The notes below the pieces were generated by a model. The model made no database searches. It was not told the DNA's origin and saw nothing but the letters and a program-made list of their open reading frames with translations. Of a stretch of 18,804 nucleotides of DNA, positions 1 to 7,840 are shown in pieces. Made by a program: the position numbers and the translations under genes. Within the stretch, counting starts at the first letter, position 1. Each line of letters starts with the position of its first letter. The DNA is from Clostridiales bacterium (GTDB lineage: Bacteria; Bacillota; Clostridia; Oscillospirales; Acutalibacteraceae), in NCBI GenBank assembly GCA_019416395.1, contig DXXH01000052.1:1-18804 (forward strand), read 5' to 3'.

Positions 1-27
1 GGCAAGGCCGGTAAGGGCTCTAAGTAA
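1..27 (+). CDS. rplF: 50S ribosomal protein L6, C-terminal end (partial)
   Basis: Only the last eight codons and the TAA stop are in the window. They read GKAGKGSK, a Lys/Gly-rich tail of the type that ends bacterial L6, and L6 is the gene that precedes rplR in the spc operon. L6 binds 23S rRNA near the factor-binding site of the large subunit. The identification is mainly by position; the residues alone would not be enough. A 21-nt gap with a good ribosome binding site (AAGGAG) separates it from rplR. Confidence 0.8.
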   Translation, partial: GKAGKGSK

Positions 28-48
28 AGGTAGAAGGAGTGAGAAAAA

Positions 49-408
49 ATGGTCAATAAGGCAGATACAAACAAGGCACGGCTGCGCCGCCACAAGAGAG
101 TGCGCGGCAAGATCTCCGGCACCGCCGAGCGGCCCCGCCTGAACGTGTTCCGCTCCAGCGCCAACATCTATGCCCAGATCATCGACGACACCACAGGTCA
201 CACCCTGTGCGCTGCGTCCACTCTGGACAAGAGCTTTACTGGCAACGGCGGCAACAAAGAGGCTGCCCGGGAAGTGGGCAAGATGATCGCCCAGAAGGCA
301 GCAGAGAAAGGCATCACCAATGTGGTCTTCGACCGCGGCGGATATATTTTCCACGGCCGTGTCAAAGAGCTGGCCGAAGGCGCCCGTGAGGGCGGCCTCA
401 ACTTCTAA
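49..408 (+). CDS. rplR: 50S ribosomal protein L18
   Basis: The product is a 119-residue L18, the usual length for the family. L18 binds 5S rRNA and, with L5, anchors it in the central protuberance of the large subunit. The basic N-terminus (KARLRRHKRVRGKISGT) followed by ERPRLNVFRS and a middle segment ending in the IYAQIIDD strand is the classic L18 start, and the C-terminal FDRGGYIFHGRVKELAEGAREGGL-type block (about residues 94-118) is the conserved RNA-binding end. The ATG is preceded by AAGGAG at good spacing. It lies between rplF and rpsE, the standard spc-operon order, and is surely cotranscribed with them. Nothing in the gene is unusual. Confidence 0.98.
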   Translation: MVNKADTNKARLRRHKRVRGKISGTAERPRLNVFRSSANIYAQIIDDTTGHTLCAASTLDKSFTGNGGNKEAAREVGKMIAQKAAEKGITNVVFDRGGYIFHGRVKELAEGAREGGLNF

Positions 409-425
409 GTAAGGAGGAAATGATT

Positions 426-926
426 TTGGCTAGTAATATTGACGCTACTACACTGGACCTGCAAGAGCGGGTTGTGGCTATCAACCGCGTATCCAAGACC
501 GTCAAGGGCGGCCGCATCATGAAATTTTCCGCCCTGGTGGTTGTGGGCAACGGCGACGGCATTGTGGGCTTCGGCATCGGCAAGGCCGCTGAAGTGCCGG
601 ACGCTATCCGCAAGGGCATCGAGGACGCCAAGAAGCACCTGACCACCATCGCCCTGCGGGGCACCACCATTCCCCACGACATCGTGGGCGAGTTCGGCGC
701 GGGCCGTGTTATCCTGAAGCCCGCTGCCCCTGGTACCGGCGTTATCGCCGGCGGCCCGGTGCGTGCCGTTGTGGAATGCGCTGGCATTCGGGATATCCGT
801 GCCAAGGCTCTGCGTTCCAACAACCCCTGCAACGTGGTCCGCGCTACCCTGGCTGGTCTGACCCAGCTGCGCACCGCTGAAGAAGTGGCCGCGCTCCGCG
901 GCAAGACCGCGAAAGAGATTCTGTAA
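426..926 (+). CDS. rpsE: 30S ribosomal protein S5 (TTG start preferred)
   Basis: The product is about 166 residues, S5 of the small subunit, which helps shape the mRNA entry tunnel and decoding fidelity. The N-terminal double-stranded RNA-binding domain is visible as LQERVVAINRVSKTVKGGR and then VVVGNGDGIVGFGIGKA (about residues 13-60), and the C-terminal domain carries the GTGVIAGGPVRAVVE segment. Start choice matters. The ATG at 420 is only two bases after the AAGGAGG at 411-417, too close for normal initiation. The TTG at 426 is in frame, lies eight bases after the Shine-Dalgarno, and gives MASNIDATTLDL. I therefore place the start at 426; 420 remains possible and would add two residues. 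Confidence 0.97.
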   Translation: MASNIDATTLDLQERVVAINRVSKTVKGGRIMKFSALVVVGNGDGIVGFGIGKAAEVPDAIRKGIEDAKKHLTTIALRGTTIPHDIVGEFGAGRVILKPAAPGTGVIAGGPVRAVVECAGIRDIRAKALRSNNPCNVVRATLAGLTQLRTAEEVAALRGKTAKEIL

Positions 927-940
927 GGGAGGGCCAAGCT

Positions 941-1108
941 TTGAAAATCACTTTGAAGAAAAGCCTGATCGGCAGCAAGAAAGACCAGATCGCCACGGCC
1001 GAATCCCTGGGGCTGAAAAAGGTTGGGGACACCACCGAGCAGCCCGATAATGCCCAGACTCAGGGCAAGGTGAAGAAGATCGGCCATTTGATCGAGGTAA
1101 GCAAGTAA
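941..1108 (+). CDS. rpmD: 50S ribosomal protein L30 (TTG start)
   Basis: A 55-residue protein beginning MKITLKKSLIGSKKDQIATA and ending KVKKIGHLIEVSK. This is bacterial L30, whose family is 55-60 residues long and has the signature L.KSLIG....Q..T...LGL.K...T. L30 is a small peripheral protein of the large subunit. The start codon is TTG, preceded by GGGAGGG about five bases upstream; no ATG exists in the right place, so ATG-only searches miss the gene. It sits between rpsE and rplO as in nearly all spc operons. The length is complete and the reading frame intact. Confidence 0.96.
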   Translation: MKITLKKSLIGSKKDQIATAESLGLKKVGDTTEQPDNAQTQGKVKKIGHLIEVSK

Positions 1109-1131
1109 ACAAGCTAAGGAGGTGCGTGACA

Positions 1132-1572
1132 ATGAAGCTCAATCAGCTGACAGCTACGCCCGGCGCTACCAAAGAGCGCAAGCGTATCGGCAGAGGATAT
1201 GGCGCCGGCACCGGCAAGACCGCCGGCAAGGGCCACAAAGGCCAGAAGGCCCGTGCTGGTCACGGCATGCGGCCCGGTTTTGAAGGCGGCCAGATGCCTA
1301 TGCAGAGAAGACTCCCCAAGAGAGGCTTTAACAATATTTTCGCCAAAGAGATCGTCTCCATCAACGTGGGGGCTCTGAACCGCTTTGAGGACGGCGCGGC
1401 CGTGGACGCCGCGGCATTGATCCAGGCCGGCATTCTGAAGAAGGAATGCGACGGCGTGAAAATCCTTTCCAACGGAACGCTTTCCAAGAAGCTGACCGTG
1501 AAAGCCAATGGTTTTTCCCAGGCCGCCAAGGCCAAGATCGAAGCCGCTGGCGGAAAGGCCGAGGTGATCTAA
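1132..1572 (+). CDS. rplO: 50S ribosomal protein L15
   Basis: A 146-residue L15, standard length. L15 is an early-to-mid assembly protein of the large subunit with a long basic N-terminal extension that threads into 23S rRNA. That extension is clear here: KERKRIGRGYGAGTGKTAGKG followed by HKGQKAR and a Gly-rich FEGGQMPMQRRLPKRGF segment (residues about 15-65). The C-terminal globular half ends in the typical AAGGKAEVI. The ATG at 1132 is nine bases after AAGGAGG (1116-1122); an upstream in-frame GTG at 1126 is too near the ribosome binding site. The stop codon abuts the secY start directly, so translation is likely coupled. Confidence 0.97.
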   Translation: MKLNQLTATPGATKERKRIGRGYGAGTGKTAGKGHKGQKARAGHGMRPGFEGGQMPMQRRLPKRGFNNIFAKEIVSINVGALNRFEDGAAVDAAALIQAGILKKECDGVKILSNGTLSKKLTVKANGFSQAAKAKIEAAGGKAEVI

Positions 1573-2883
1573 GTGTTTAACACGATCCGAAACGCGTGGC
1601 GGATTCCGGACCTGCGCAAGAAGCTCCTGTATACACTGCTGATCATCATTGTGTTCCGTTTCGGTTCCGTCATTCCCGCTCCGTTTTTGAATGTTTCCAC
1701 CCTGTCGGATCTGATGAATTCCGCTGGGGAAAACTCGGCGCTGGGATATATCAACATGCTGACTGGTGGCGCTTTCTCCTACGCGTCCCTGTTCGCAATG
1801 GGCATTACGCCCTACATCAACAGCTCGATTATCATGCAGCTGTTGACCATCGCCATTCCGCCCCTGGAGCGTATGGCCAAAGAAGGGGAAGATGGCCGGA
1901 AGAAGATCGCCACCATCACCCGGTATGTGACCGTGGTGCTGGGCCTGATCCAAGGCGTGGCGTATTACTTCTATCTGCGCAGCTATAACATTGTGGAATA
2001 CACCACTGGGTTCTCCGGTGTATTCGCCGCCCTGGTGATCGTGCTGACCTTTACCGCCGGCACCGCCCTGATCATGTGGATGGGCGAGCAGATCAACGAC
2101 AAGGGCGTTGGCAATGGCATTTCCATTATCCTGTTCGCAGGTATTGTCGCCCGGCTGCCGGTTACCTTCGGCACCGTGTGGGAGTACATGCAGCTGGGTA
2201 TCCAGAGCGCTTCCAGCGCCGGCCAGTATCTGATCCTGGCTCCGCTGTTCATCGTGCTGTTCCTGGTGGTGATCTGGGTCATCGTTTTCATGAACGAGGC
2301 CGAGCGCCGGATCCCGGTACAGTACGCCAAGAAGGTAGTAGGCCGCAAGATGTATGGCGGCCAGAGCACGTTCCTGCCCATCAAAGTTTCCATGAGCGGC
2401 GTTATGCCTGTGATTTTCGCCAGCTCCATTCTGGCGATTCCCCAGTTCATCAAGTTCTTCTGGAACCCCACTGAGGGCTTTGGAAAAACTGTGCTGGACG
2501 CTTTTTCACAGCAGGGCTGGCTGTATATCGTGCTTTACTTCCTGCTGATTCTCATGTTCGCCTACTTCTATATGTCCATCCAGTATAATCCGCTGGAAAT
2601 GGCCAATAATCTCCGCCAGAGCAACGGTACGATTCCCGGAATCCGTCCCGGAAAGCCCACGGCAGATTTCATCGCGAAGATCCTTTCCAAAGTCACCTTG
2701 ATCGGGGCGCTGTTCCTTGCCTTTGTGGCCCTGGTCCCCATCATTTACACCAGTGTGACCGGCATGTATGGCTTGTCCCTGGGCGGCACTTCCATCATCA
2801 TTATTGTGGGTGTGGCGCTTGAGACAGTGAAGCAGCTGGAATCCCAGATGATGATGCGTCATTATAAAGGTTTTCTGGATTAA
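1573..2883 (+). CDS. secY: preprotein translocase subunit SecY (GTG start)
   Basis: A 436-residue integral membrane protein, the channel subunit of the SecYEG translocon in the cytoplasmic membrane. The N-terminus MFNTIRNAWRIPDLRKKLLY leads into the first of about ten membrane segments. Family landmarks are GITPYINSSIIMQLL (about residue 78), an ERRIPVQYAKK loop in the C4 to C5 area that contacts SecA and ribosomes, MSGVMPVIFASSIL, and the MANNLRQSNGTIPGIRPGKPT loop near residue 345. The end (ETVKQLESQMMMRHYKGFLD) is typical for Firmicutes. The GTG start follows the rplO stop with no gap, and GAGGTGAT inside the rplO end acts as its ribosome binding site. All regions are present and intact. 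Confidence 0.98.
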   Translation: MFNTIRNAWRIPDLRKKLLYTLLIIIVFRFGSVIPAPFLNVSTLSDLMNSAGENSALGYINMLTGGAFSYASLFAMGITPYINSSIIMQLLTIAIPPLERMAKEGEDGRKKIATITRYVTVVLGLIQGVAYYFYLRSYNIVEYTTGFSGVFAALVIVLTFTAGTALIMWMGEQINDKGVGNGISIILFAGIVARLPVTFGTVWEYMQLGIQSASSAGQYLILAPLFIVLFLVVIWVIVFMNEAERRIPVQYAKKVVGRKMYGGQSTFLPIKVSMSGVMPVIFASSILAIPQFIKFFWNPTEGFGKTVLDAFSQQGWLYIVLYFLLILMFAYFYMSIQYNPLEMANNLRQSNGTIPGIRPGKPTADFIAKILSKVTLIGALFLAFVALVPIIYTSVTGMYGLSLGGTSIIIIVGVALETVKQLESQMMMRHYKGFLD

Positions 2884-2903
2884 CGGAAACGGAGGATGAA
2901 GCT

Positions 2904-3542
2904 ATGAAGCTGATTTTGTTAGGCGCGCCAGGAGCCGGCAAAGGCACCCAGGCGGAAAAGATTTGCCAAAAGAACAATATCCCCACCATCTCCACGGGGA
3001 ATATTCTCCGCGAAGCGCTGAAAAGCGGCACAGAAATGGGCCTGAAAGCAAAAAGCTTTATGGAAAGCGGCAAGCTGGTGCCCGATGAGATCCTCATCGG
3101 CATCATCCAGGACCGCTTGGCCCAGGATGACTGCAAGAACGGGTTCATTCTGGACGGCTTCCCCAGGACCATTCCCCAGGCCGAGGCTTTGGACAAAATG
3201 GGTGTGGAAATCGACGCTGTCCTCGACATCGAGGTGGCGGACGAGGACATCGTCACCCGCATGTCCGGACGCCGTGTCTGCGAAAGCTGCGGATCCTCTT
3301 ACCATGTGCTGTATAAGCAGCCCAAGGTAGAAGGCAAGTGTGACAACTGCGGCGGCACCCTTGTTCAGCGCAAGGATGACCATCCGGATACAGTGAAAGA
3401 ACGTCTGGAAGTGTATCACAACCAGACGGAACCCCTCAAGGAATATTACAGCAAGCAGGGCAAGCTGCTTGTTGTCCATGGCCAGGAAAAGGTGGAGGAT
3501 ACCACCCGCCTGGTGATGGAAGCCCTGGAGGATTTGACATGA
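2904..3542 (+). CDS. adk: adenylate kinase, zinc-finger lid type
   Basis: A 212-residue adenylate kinase, which makes two ADP from ATP and AMP and so balances cytoplasmic adenylates. The P-loop GAPGAGKGTQ is at residues 7-16, the AMP-binding TGNILREAL near 31-39, and DGFPRTIPQAEAL at 84-96. The LID (about 122-158) carries Cys126, Cys129, Cys146 and Cys149, the four-cysteine zinc site of Gram-positive enzymes that enterobacterial Adk lacks. The ATG has GGAGG about six bases upstream. The stop overlaps the map start by four bases (ATGA), implying translational coupling. Its place between secY and map is standard in Firmicutes. Confidence 0.98.
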   Translation: MKLILLGAPGAGKGTQAEKICQKNNIPTISTGNILREALKSGTEMGLKAKSFMESGKLVPDEILIGIIQDRLAQDDCKNGFILDGFPRTIPQAEALDKMGVEIDAVLDIEVADEDIVTRMSGRRVCESCGSSYHVLYKQPKVEGKCDNCGGTLVQRKDDHPDTVKERLEVYHNQTEPLKEYYSKQGKLLVVHGQEKVEDTTRLVMEALEDLT

Positions 3543-4291
3543 TTGTGCTGAAGACGAGCCGGGAACTTTCCTGTATGCGGAAAGCCGGGAAAATCTCGCA
3601 AAAAGCACTCAGGCTGGCTGGCGAGGCGGTAGAACCCGGGGTATCCACCTGGGAGATCGGCAAGATCGGCCGCAACTATATTGAGAAAGAGGGCGCCAAG
3701 CCCAGCTTTCTGGGATACAGCGGCTACCCGGCCAGCGCCTGTATTTCTGTAAACAATGTGGTTATCCACGGCATACCCTCTAAGAGCACCATTTTGAAAA
3801 AGGGCGATATCGTGGGCATTGACATCGGCGCGTATTACGAAGGTTTTCATGGCGACAATGCCTGGACCTTCCCCTGCGGCGAGATCAGCCCGGAAGCCCA
3901 GGCGCTTTTGGACGCCACCGAGCAGAGCCTGTTTTTAGGCATTGAGCAGGCAAAGCCCGGCAACCGCTTAGGCGATATCGGCCACGCGGTACAGGCGTAT
4001 GTCGAAGCTCGCGGTTACTCGGTGGTACGAGAATTCGTCGGCCACGGAGTAGGTGCGAAGCTCCATGAAGACCCCAGCGTTCCCAATTACGGCACGCCCG
4101 GTAGGGGCGTGCGGCTAATGCCCGGCATGGTAATCGCCATCGAGCCCATGATCAACATGGGTAAACCCGGGGTAGAGATCCTGGACGATGGCTGGACCAC
4201 CGTGACCAAAGACGGAAGCCTTTCCGCCCACTTTGAACACACTGTGGCCATCACTCCCGATGGGCCGGTCCTTCTGACTCAGTTGGATTGA
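3539..4291 (+). CDS. map: type I methionine aminopeptidase
   Basis: A 250-residue cytoplasmic enzyme that removes the initiator methionine from new proteins after deformylation. All five metal ligands of the pita-bread fold can be placed: Asp95 (GIDIGA), Asp106 (HGDNAWTF), His169 (GHGVG), Glu202 (IEPM) and Glu233 (HFEHT). His77 in VIHGIP is the usual substrate-contacting histidine. It is the short bacterial form without an N-terminal zinc extension. The start overlaps the adk stop by four bases. Its position in the spc operon beside ribosomal genes fits its co-translational role. No irregularities are seen. Confidence 0.97.
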   Translation: MIVLKTSRELSCMRKAGKISQKALRLAGEAVEPGVSTWEIGKIGRNYIEKEGAKPSFLGYSGYPASACISVNNVVIHGIPSKSTILKKGDIVGIDIGAYYEGFHGDNAWTFPCGEISPEAQALLDATEQSLFLGIEQAKPGNRLGDIGHAVQAYVEARGYSVVREFVGHGVGAKLHEDPSVPNYGTPGRGVRLMPGMVIAIEPMINMGKPGVEILDDGWTTVTKDGSLSAHFEHTVAITPDGPVLLTQLD

Positions 4292-4301
4292 GGGCCAGGC
4301 C

Positions 4302-4553
4302 ATGGAGTGGAAACGAGGCCAGGTGGTACGGTCACTTGCCGGCCATGATAAAGGCAGTTTTCTGGCGGTGTTGGAATGCGCCCCGCCCTATGCGGTGGTG
4401 TGCGACGGCAAACACCGGCCCCTGGAGCGGCCCAAGCGGAAGAAACTCTTCCATCTGGCCGCCACGGGGACGGTACTGCCGGAAGAAGCCCTGAAAACCA
4501 ATCGACAAATACGCAGCGCCCTGCGGCCCTTCCGGGAAGCGGCGGCGAAGTGA
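4302..4553 (+). CDS. KOW-domain RNA-binding protein (L14e-like, small)
   Basis: An 83-residue basic protein lying ten bases after map and 18 bases before infA. The N-terminal half (WKRGQVVRSLAGHDKGSFLAV, then a PYAVVCDGKHRPLE segment) has the shape of a KOW/SH3-like barrel: a G-Q-V-V start, a turn, and a D-G-K hairpin. The second half is rich in Lys and Arg (RPKRKKLFHL). Firmicutes commonly encode a KOW protein of this size exactly between map and infA (the L14e-like YbzG family). Its precise task is not established; binding of rRNA or the ribosome is the usual inference. I rely on position and overall pattern, so the family call is good but the function is open. Confidence 0.85.
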   Translation: MEWKRGQVVRSLAGHDKGSFLAVLECAPPYAVVCDGKHRPLERPKRKKLFHLAATGTVLPEEALKTNRQIRSALRPFREAAAK

Positions 4554-4571
4554 AGTACGGAGGTTTTTTCT

Positions 4572-4790
4572 ATGTCAAAGCAGGACGTAATTGAAGTGCA
4601 GGGGGTTGTAAAGGAAGCGCTGCCCAATGCCACATTTCAGGTGGAGCTTCCCAACGGGCACACAGTGCTGGCCCACATTTCCGGCAAGCTGCGGATGAAT
4701 TTTATCCGCATTCTGCCCGGCGACAAGGTCACCATGGAAATGTCACCCTATGATTTGACCAAGGGCCGCATCACATGGCGCTCGAAATAA
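4572..4790 (+). CDS. infA: translation initiation factor IF-1
   Basis: A 72-residue protein of the exact usual length. IF-1 occupies the A-site of the small subunit during initiation. Residues MSKQDVIEVQGVVKEALPNA and the following QVELPNGHTVLAHISGKLR form the OB/S1 fold that is nearly invariant in bacteria, and YDLTKGRITWR is the conserved end. GGAGG lies about ten bases before the ATG. The gene stands between the KOW gene and rpmJ, its standard place in Clostridia. Confidence 0.98.
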   Translation: MSKQDVIEVQGVVKEALPNATFQVELPNGHTVLAHISGKLRMNFIRILPGDKVTMEMSPYDLTKGRITWRSK

Positions 4791-4839
4791 CTGAAACCCA
4801 CAGAATCACTGACGATCCCACTGAAAAGGAGGGCACATC

Positions 4840-4953
4840 ATGAAAGTCAGACCTTCTGTTAAGAAAATGTGCGAAAAATGCAAGATCATTAAGCGTAAGG
4901 GCAAGGTCATGGTCATCTGTGACAACCCCAAGCATAAGCAGCGCCAGGGCTAA
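4840..4953 (+). CDS. rpmJ: 50S ribosomal protein L36, zinc-binding form
   Basis: A 37-residue protein beginning MKVRPSVKKMCEKCKIIKRK and ending DNPKHKQRQG, the complete L36. L36 is the last small protein added at the base of the large-subunit stalk region. Cys11, Cys14, Cys27 and His32 form the zinc ribbon, so this is the C+ form, which in zinc-poor conditions is replaced in some bacteria by a C- paralogue; none is visible here. AAAGGAGGG precedes the ATG. It is too short for most length cut-offs but is certain by motif and by its place between infA and rpsM. Confidence 0.98.
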   Translation: MKVRPSVKKMCEKCKIIKRKGKVMVICDNPKHKQRQG

Positions 4954-4983
4954 GAGCCGGCGCAATACCATGGAGGTGTAAGA

Positions 4984-5352
4984 ATGGCTCGTATTTCCGG
5001 TATCGACTTACCCAGAGACAAGCGGATCGAGATCGCCCTTACCTATATCTACGGCATCGGCCGCAAGACCGCGACCAACATCTGCGCCGCTACCGGCGTG
5101 GACCCCGACATTCGTGTGCGGGACCTGTCTGAAGATGATACAGCGAAACTGAGAGATTATATCGACAAGAACTGCCATGTGGAAGGCGATCTCCGTCGGG
5201 ACGTGGCTTTCGACGTGAAGCGCCTGATCGAAATCGGCTGCTACCGTGGCGTACGTCACCGCAAGGGCCTGCCGGTCCGCGGCCAGCGTACCAAGACCAA
5301 CGCCCGTACTCGCAAGGGTCCCAGAAAGACCATGGCGAACAAGAAGAAGTAA
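4984..5352 (+). CDS. rpsM: 30S ribosomal protein S13
   Basis: A 122-residue S13, normal length. S13 sits in the head of the small subunit and forms intersubunit bridges B1a and B1b. The start MARISGIDLPRDKRIEIALT, the helix-hairpin-helix YIYGIGRKTA, the motif GCYRGVRHRKGLPVRGQRT (about residues 89-107) and the basic tail GPRKTMANKKK are all conserved signatures. GGAGGTG precedes the ATG. It begins the alpha-operon part of the cluster, followed after 13 bases by rpsK. Confidence 0.98.
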   Translation: MARISGIDLPRDKRIEIALTYIYGIGRKTATNICAATGVDPDIRVRDLSEDDTAKLRDYIDKNCHVEGDLRRDVAFDVKRLIEIGCYRGVRHRKGLPVRGQRTKTNARTRKGPRKTMANKKK

Positions 5353-5365
5353 GGAGGGATTTTAA

Positions 5366-5767
5366 ATGGCAGCACCAAAGGGCACTAAGGGCGCAACCCG
5401 CCGCCGCCGTGAGCGCAAGAACATTGAGCGCGGCGCCGCCCATATTCAGTCTACCTTTAACAACACCATCGTCACCATCACCGATACCCAGGGCAATGCT
5501 GTTTCCTGGGCCAGCTCTGGCGAGCTGGGCTTTAGAGGCTCTCGGAAATCCACTCCCTTCGCCGCGCAGACAGCCGCCGAGACCGCTGCCCGCCTTGCGA
5601 TGGAGCATGGCATGAAGTCCGTGGAAGTTTACGTCAAGGGACCCGGCGCCGGCCGTGAAGCCGCAATCCGCGCCCTGCAGGCCGCCGGCCTGGACGTGAG
5701 CATGATCAAGGACGTCACTCCCATCCCTCACAACGGATGCCGCCCGCCGAAGCGCCGCCGCGTCTAA
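5366..5767 (+). CDS. rpsK: 30S ribosomal protein S11
   Basis: A 133-residue S11, slightly longer than usual because of a very basic N-terminus (RRRRERKN). S11 lies on the platform of the small subunit near the E-site and contacts mRNA. The conserved core IQSTFNNTIVTITDTQGN, ASSGELGFRGSRKSTPFAAQ, VKGPGAGREAAIRAL and DVTPIPHNGCRPPKRRRV is intact; the last includes the Asn-Gly pair that is a known isoaspartate site in S11. AAGGAGGG lies upstream of the ATG. Order and spacing match the alpha operon. Confidence 0.98.
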   Translation: MAAPKGTKGATRRRRERKNIERGAAHIQSTFNNTIVTITDTQGNAVSWASSGELGFRGSRKSTPFAAQTAAETAARLAMEHGMKSVEVYVKGPGAGREAAIRALQAAGLDVSMIKDVTPIPHNGCRPPKRRRV

Positions 5768-5787
5768 CTTGAAAGGAGAAAAAAGCT

Positions 5788-6390
5788 ATGGCTAAAAATA
5801 TGCAGCCCATCGCAAAGCGCTGCCACGCGCTGGGGATTTCTCCTGCCGTTATGGGCTATGCGAAGAAGAACACCAACCGCAATCCCGGCAGCCAGATGAG
5901 AAGAAAGAAGGGCGAATATGCCCTGCAGCTGCAGGAGAAGCAGAAGGTGAAGTTCGTTTACGGCATTCTGGAGAAGCAGTTCCGCGCTTATTATGAGAAG
6001 GCCGCCAGCATGGCTGGTAAGACCGGCGAGAACCTGCTGATCCTGGTGGAGCGCCGCCTGGACAACGTGGTATACCGTCTGGGATTCGCCACCACCCGCC
6101 GGGATGCCCGGCAGCTGGTGAACCATGGCCACTTCACCGTAAATGGCCAGAAGGTGAATATTCCCTCTTACCTGGTAAAACCCAGCGACGTGATCGAAGT
6201 AAAGGCTTCCAGCCGTTCTTCCGTGAAGTTCTCCAAGCTCACCGGCGAGGACGCTCCTCTGGTGACTCTGCCCCAGTGGCTGGAGCGGGATAAGAACGCC
6301 CTGAAAGGCACTGTGGTACAAATGCCCGTCCGCGAGGATATCGACCTGCCCGTGGAAGAGCACCTCATCGTGGAGTTGTACTCCAAGTAA
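5788..6390 (+). CDS. rpsD: 30S ribosomal protein S4, zinc-free form
   Basis: A 200-residue S4, an early-binding 16S rRNA protein that nucleates body assembly and in many bacteria represses its own operon. The S4 RNA-binding domain is clear as RRLDNVVYRLGFATTRRDAR and the following VNHGHFTVNGQKVNIPSYLVKPSD segment (about residues 90-135). The N-terminal zinc-knuckle cysteines of C+ S4 are missing: only one Cys (position 12) remains. The N-terminus (MAKNMQPIAKRCHALGISPA) is the divergent type seen in Oscillospiraceae and Lachnospiraceae. AAAGGAG precedes the ATG. It may also carry autogenous regulation, but I see no defined operator. Confidence 0.97.
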   Translation: MAKNMQPIAKRCHALGISPAVMGYAKKNTNRNPGSQMRRKKGEYALQLQEKQKVKFVYGILEKQFRAYYEKAASMAGKTGENLLILVERRLDNVVYRLGFATTRRDARQLVNHGHFTVNGQKVNIPSYLVKPSDVIEVKASSRSSVKFSKLTGEDAPLVTLPQWLERDKNALKGTVVQMPVREDIDLPVEEHLIVELYSK

Positions 6391-6453
6391 TGCGGGCTCC
6401 CGATTTAGCAGGCACCATCGATATTTTTGCGCTGTGTAAAAGGAGGATCGCGG

Positions 6454-7413
6454 ATGATTGAGATAGAAAGACCCAAAATCGAAATTGCAGAAATTTCCGA
6501 AAACGGCACTTATGGTAAATTCGTGGTGGAACCCCTGGAGCGGGGCTTCGGCACCACCCTGGGCAATGGACTGCGGCGGGTGCTGCTTTCCAGCCTGCCG
6601 GGCGTGGCCGTGAAATCCATCAAGATTGATGGCGTGCTCCACGAGTTTTCCACTATCCCAGGGGTAAAGGAAGACGTCACCGAGATCGTGTTGAACATCA
6701 AAGGTCTGGTGGCAAAGCTTCATTGCGACGGTCCCAAAACCGTGGAGATCTCCGCGGAAGGGCCCTGCGACGTTACAGCCGAATCCATCAAGAGCGACAG
6801 CGAAGTGGAGATTTTGAATCCCGAGCTGCACATCGCCACCCTGGGCGAAGGGGCAAGGCTCTACATGGAGCTGACCCTGGATAAGGGAAGGGGTTATGTC
6901 TCGAACGAGCGCAACAAGCAGAATATGCCGGAAGGCGTGATCGGAGAGATTGCGGTCGATTCTATTTACACACCTGTGCTCAAGGTCAACTTCAATGTGG
7001 AAAGCACCCGGGTGGGCCAGAGCATCGACTATGACAAACTGACGCTGGAAGTATGGACCAACGGCGTCATCAACGCCCAGGAAGCCGTATCCCTGGCAGC
7101 GAAAGTCCTCACCGATCACCTGAACCTGTTCGTGGACCTGTCCGACAAGGGCAAGAGCACGGAGATCATGGTGGAGAAGGACGAAGGCGGCAAGGAGAAA
7201 GTGCTTGAGATGACCATTGAGGAACTGGATCTCTCCGTCCGTTCCTTCAACTGTCTGAAGCGCGCCGGCATCAACACGGTAGAGGACCTGATCAACCGTT
7301 CGGAAGAGGACATGATGAAGGTTCGGAATCTGGGCCGGAAATCGCTGGAAGAGGTCGTGTGGAAGCTGGCTTCCCTGGGCCTCAGCCTGCGCAAAGACAA
7401 TGACAACGAATAA
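6454..7413 (+). CDS. rpoA: DNA-directed RNA polymerase subunit alpha
   Basis: A 319-residue alpha subunit, typical for Firmicutes. The N-terminal domain (about 1-230) dimerises and seeds core assembly, seen in RGFGTTLGNGLRRVLLSSLPG and VNFNVESTRVGQSIDYDKLT. The C-terminal domain (about 245-310) binds UP elements and activators, with SVRSFNCLKRAGINTVEDL and RNLGRKSLEEV containing the two helix-hairpin-helix-like DNA contacts. The ATG at 6454 lies after AAAGGAGG (6438-6445); an upstream in-frame ATG at 6427 lacks a ribosome binding site and would add non-conserved residues. It is the last-but-one gene of the alpha operon. Confidence 0.98.
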   Translation: MIEIERPKIEIAEISENGTYGKFVVEPLERGFGTTLGNGLRRVLLSSLPGVAVKSIKIDGVLHEFSTIPGVKEDVTEIVLNIKGLVAKLHCDGPKTVEISAEGPCDVTAESIKSDSEVEILNPELHIATLGEGARLYMELTLDKGRGYVSNERNKQNMPEGVIGEIAVDSIYTPVLKVNFNVESTRVGQSIDYDKLTLEVWTNGVINAQEAVSLAAKVLTDHLNLFVDLSDKGKSTEIMVEKDEGGKEKVLEMTIEELDLSVRSFNCLKRAGINTVEDLINRSEEDMMKVRNLGRKSLEEVVWKLASLGLSLRKDNDNE

Positions 7414-7448
7414 GCAACCTACTTTTACTACGATAGGAGTGAATATTC

Positions 7449-7790
7449 ATGCCGGGAACGAGAAAGCTGGGAAGAGATACCGCCCATCGGACCGCAATGC
7501 TCCGTGGCTTGGTAACCTTCTTCTTGGAGAACGGCAAGATCGAGACCACCGTGACCCGCGCTAAGGAAGTGCGCGCCATGGCGGAAAAGATGATCACCAT
7601 TGCCAAGCAGGATAATCTGCAGAACAAGCGCCTGGTGATGAGCTTCATCACCAAGGAGAGCGTGACCAATAAGCTGTTCACGGAAATCGCCCCCAAGTAT
7701 GCTGACCGCAACGGCGGCTATACCCGCATCACCAAGCTGGGGCCCCGCCGTGGTGACGCAGCTGAAATGGCGATTTTGGAATTGATCTAA
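7449..7790 (+). CDS. rplQ: 50S ribosomal protein L17
   Basis: A 113-residue L17, the compact form usual in Firmicutes. L17 is near the exit of the peptide tunnel. The start MPGTRKLGRDTAHRTAMLRG, the ETTVTRAKEVRAMAEKMIT helix and the end GPRRGDAAEMAILELI are diagnostic. TAGGAGTG precedes the ATG. It closes the long operon: terminators follow from position 7841. The genes that often come next in Firmicutes (ecfA1, ecfA2, ecfT, truA, rplM, rpsI) are not here. Confidence 0.98.
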   Translation: MPGTRKLGRDTAHRTAMLRGLVTFFLENGKIETTVTRAKEVRAMAEKMITIAKQDNLQNKRLVMSFITKESVTNKLFTEIAPKYADRNGGYTRITKLGPRRGDAAEMAILELI

Positions 7791-7840
7791 ATCGTTTTCT
7801 ATAAACCGCTGAGGATCCCTTGGCGGCGGGGGAATCCCCC

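Noticed and set aside
5764..7119. A 451-codon minus-strand open frame opposite rpsD and rpoA.
   Set aside because: Both genes beneath it are certain; codon bias opens the reverse frame. No ribosome binding site or domain is seen.
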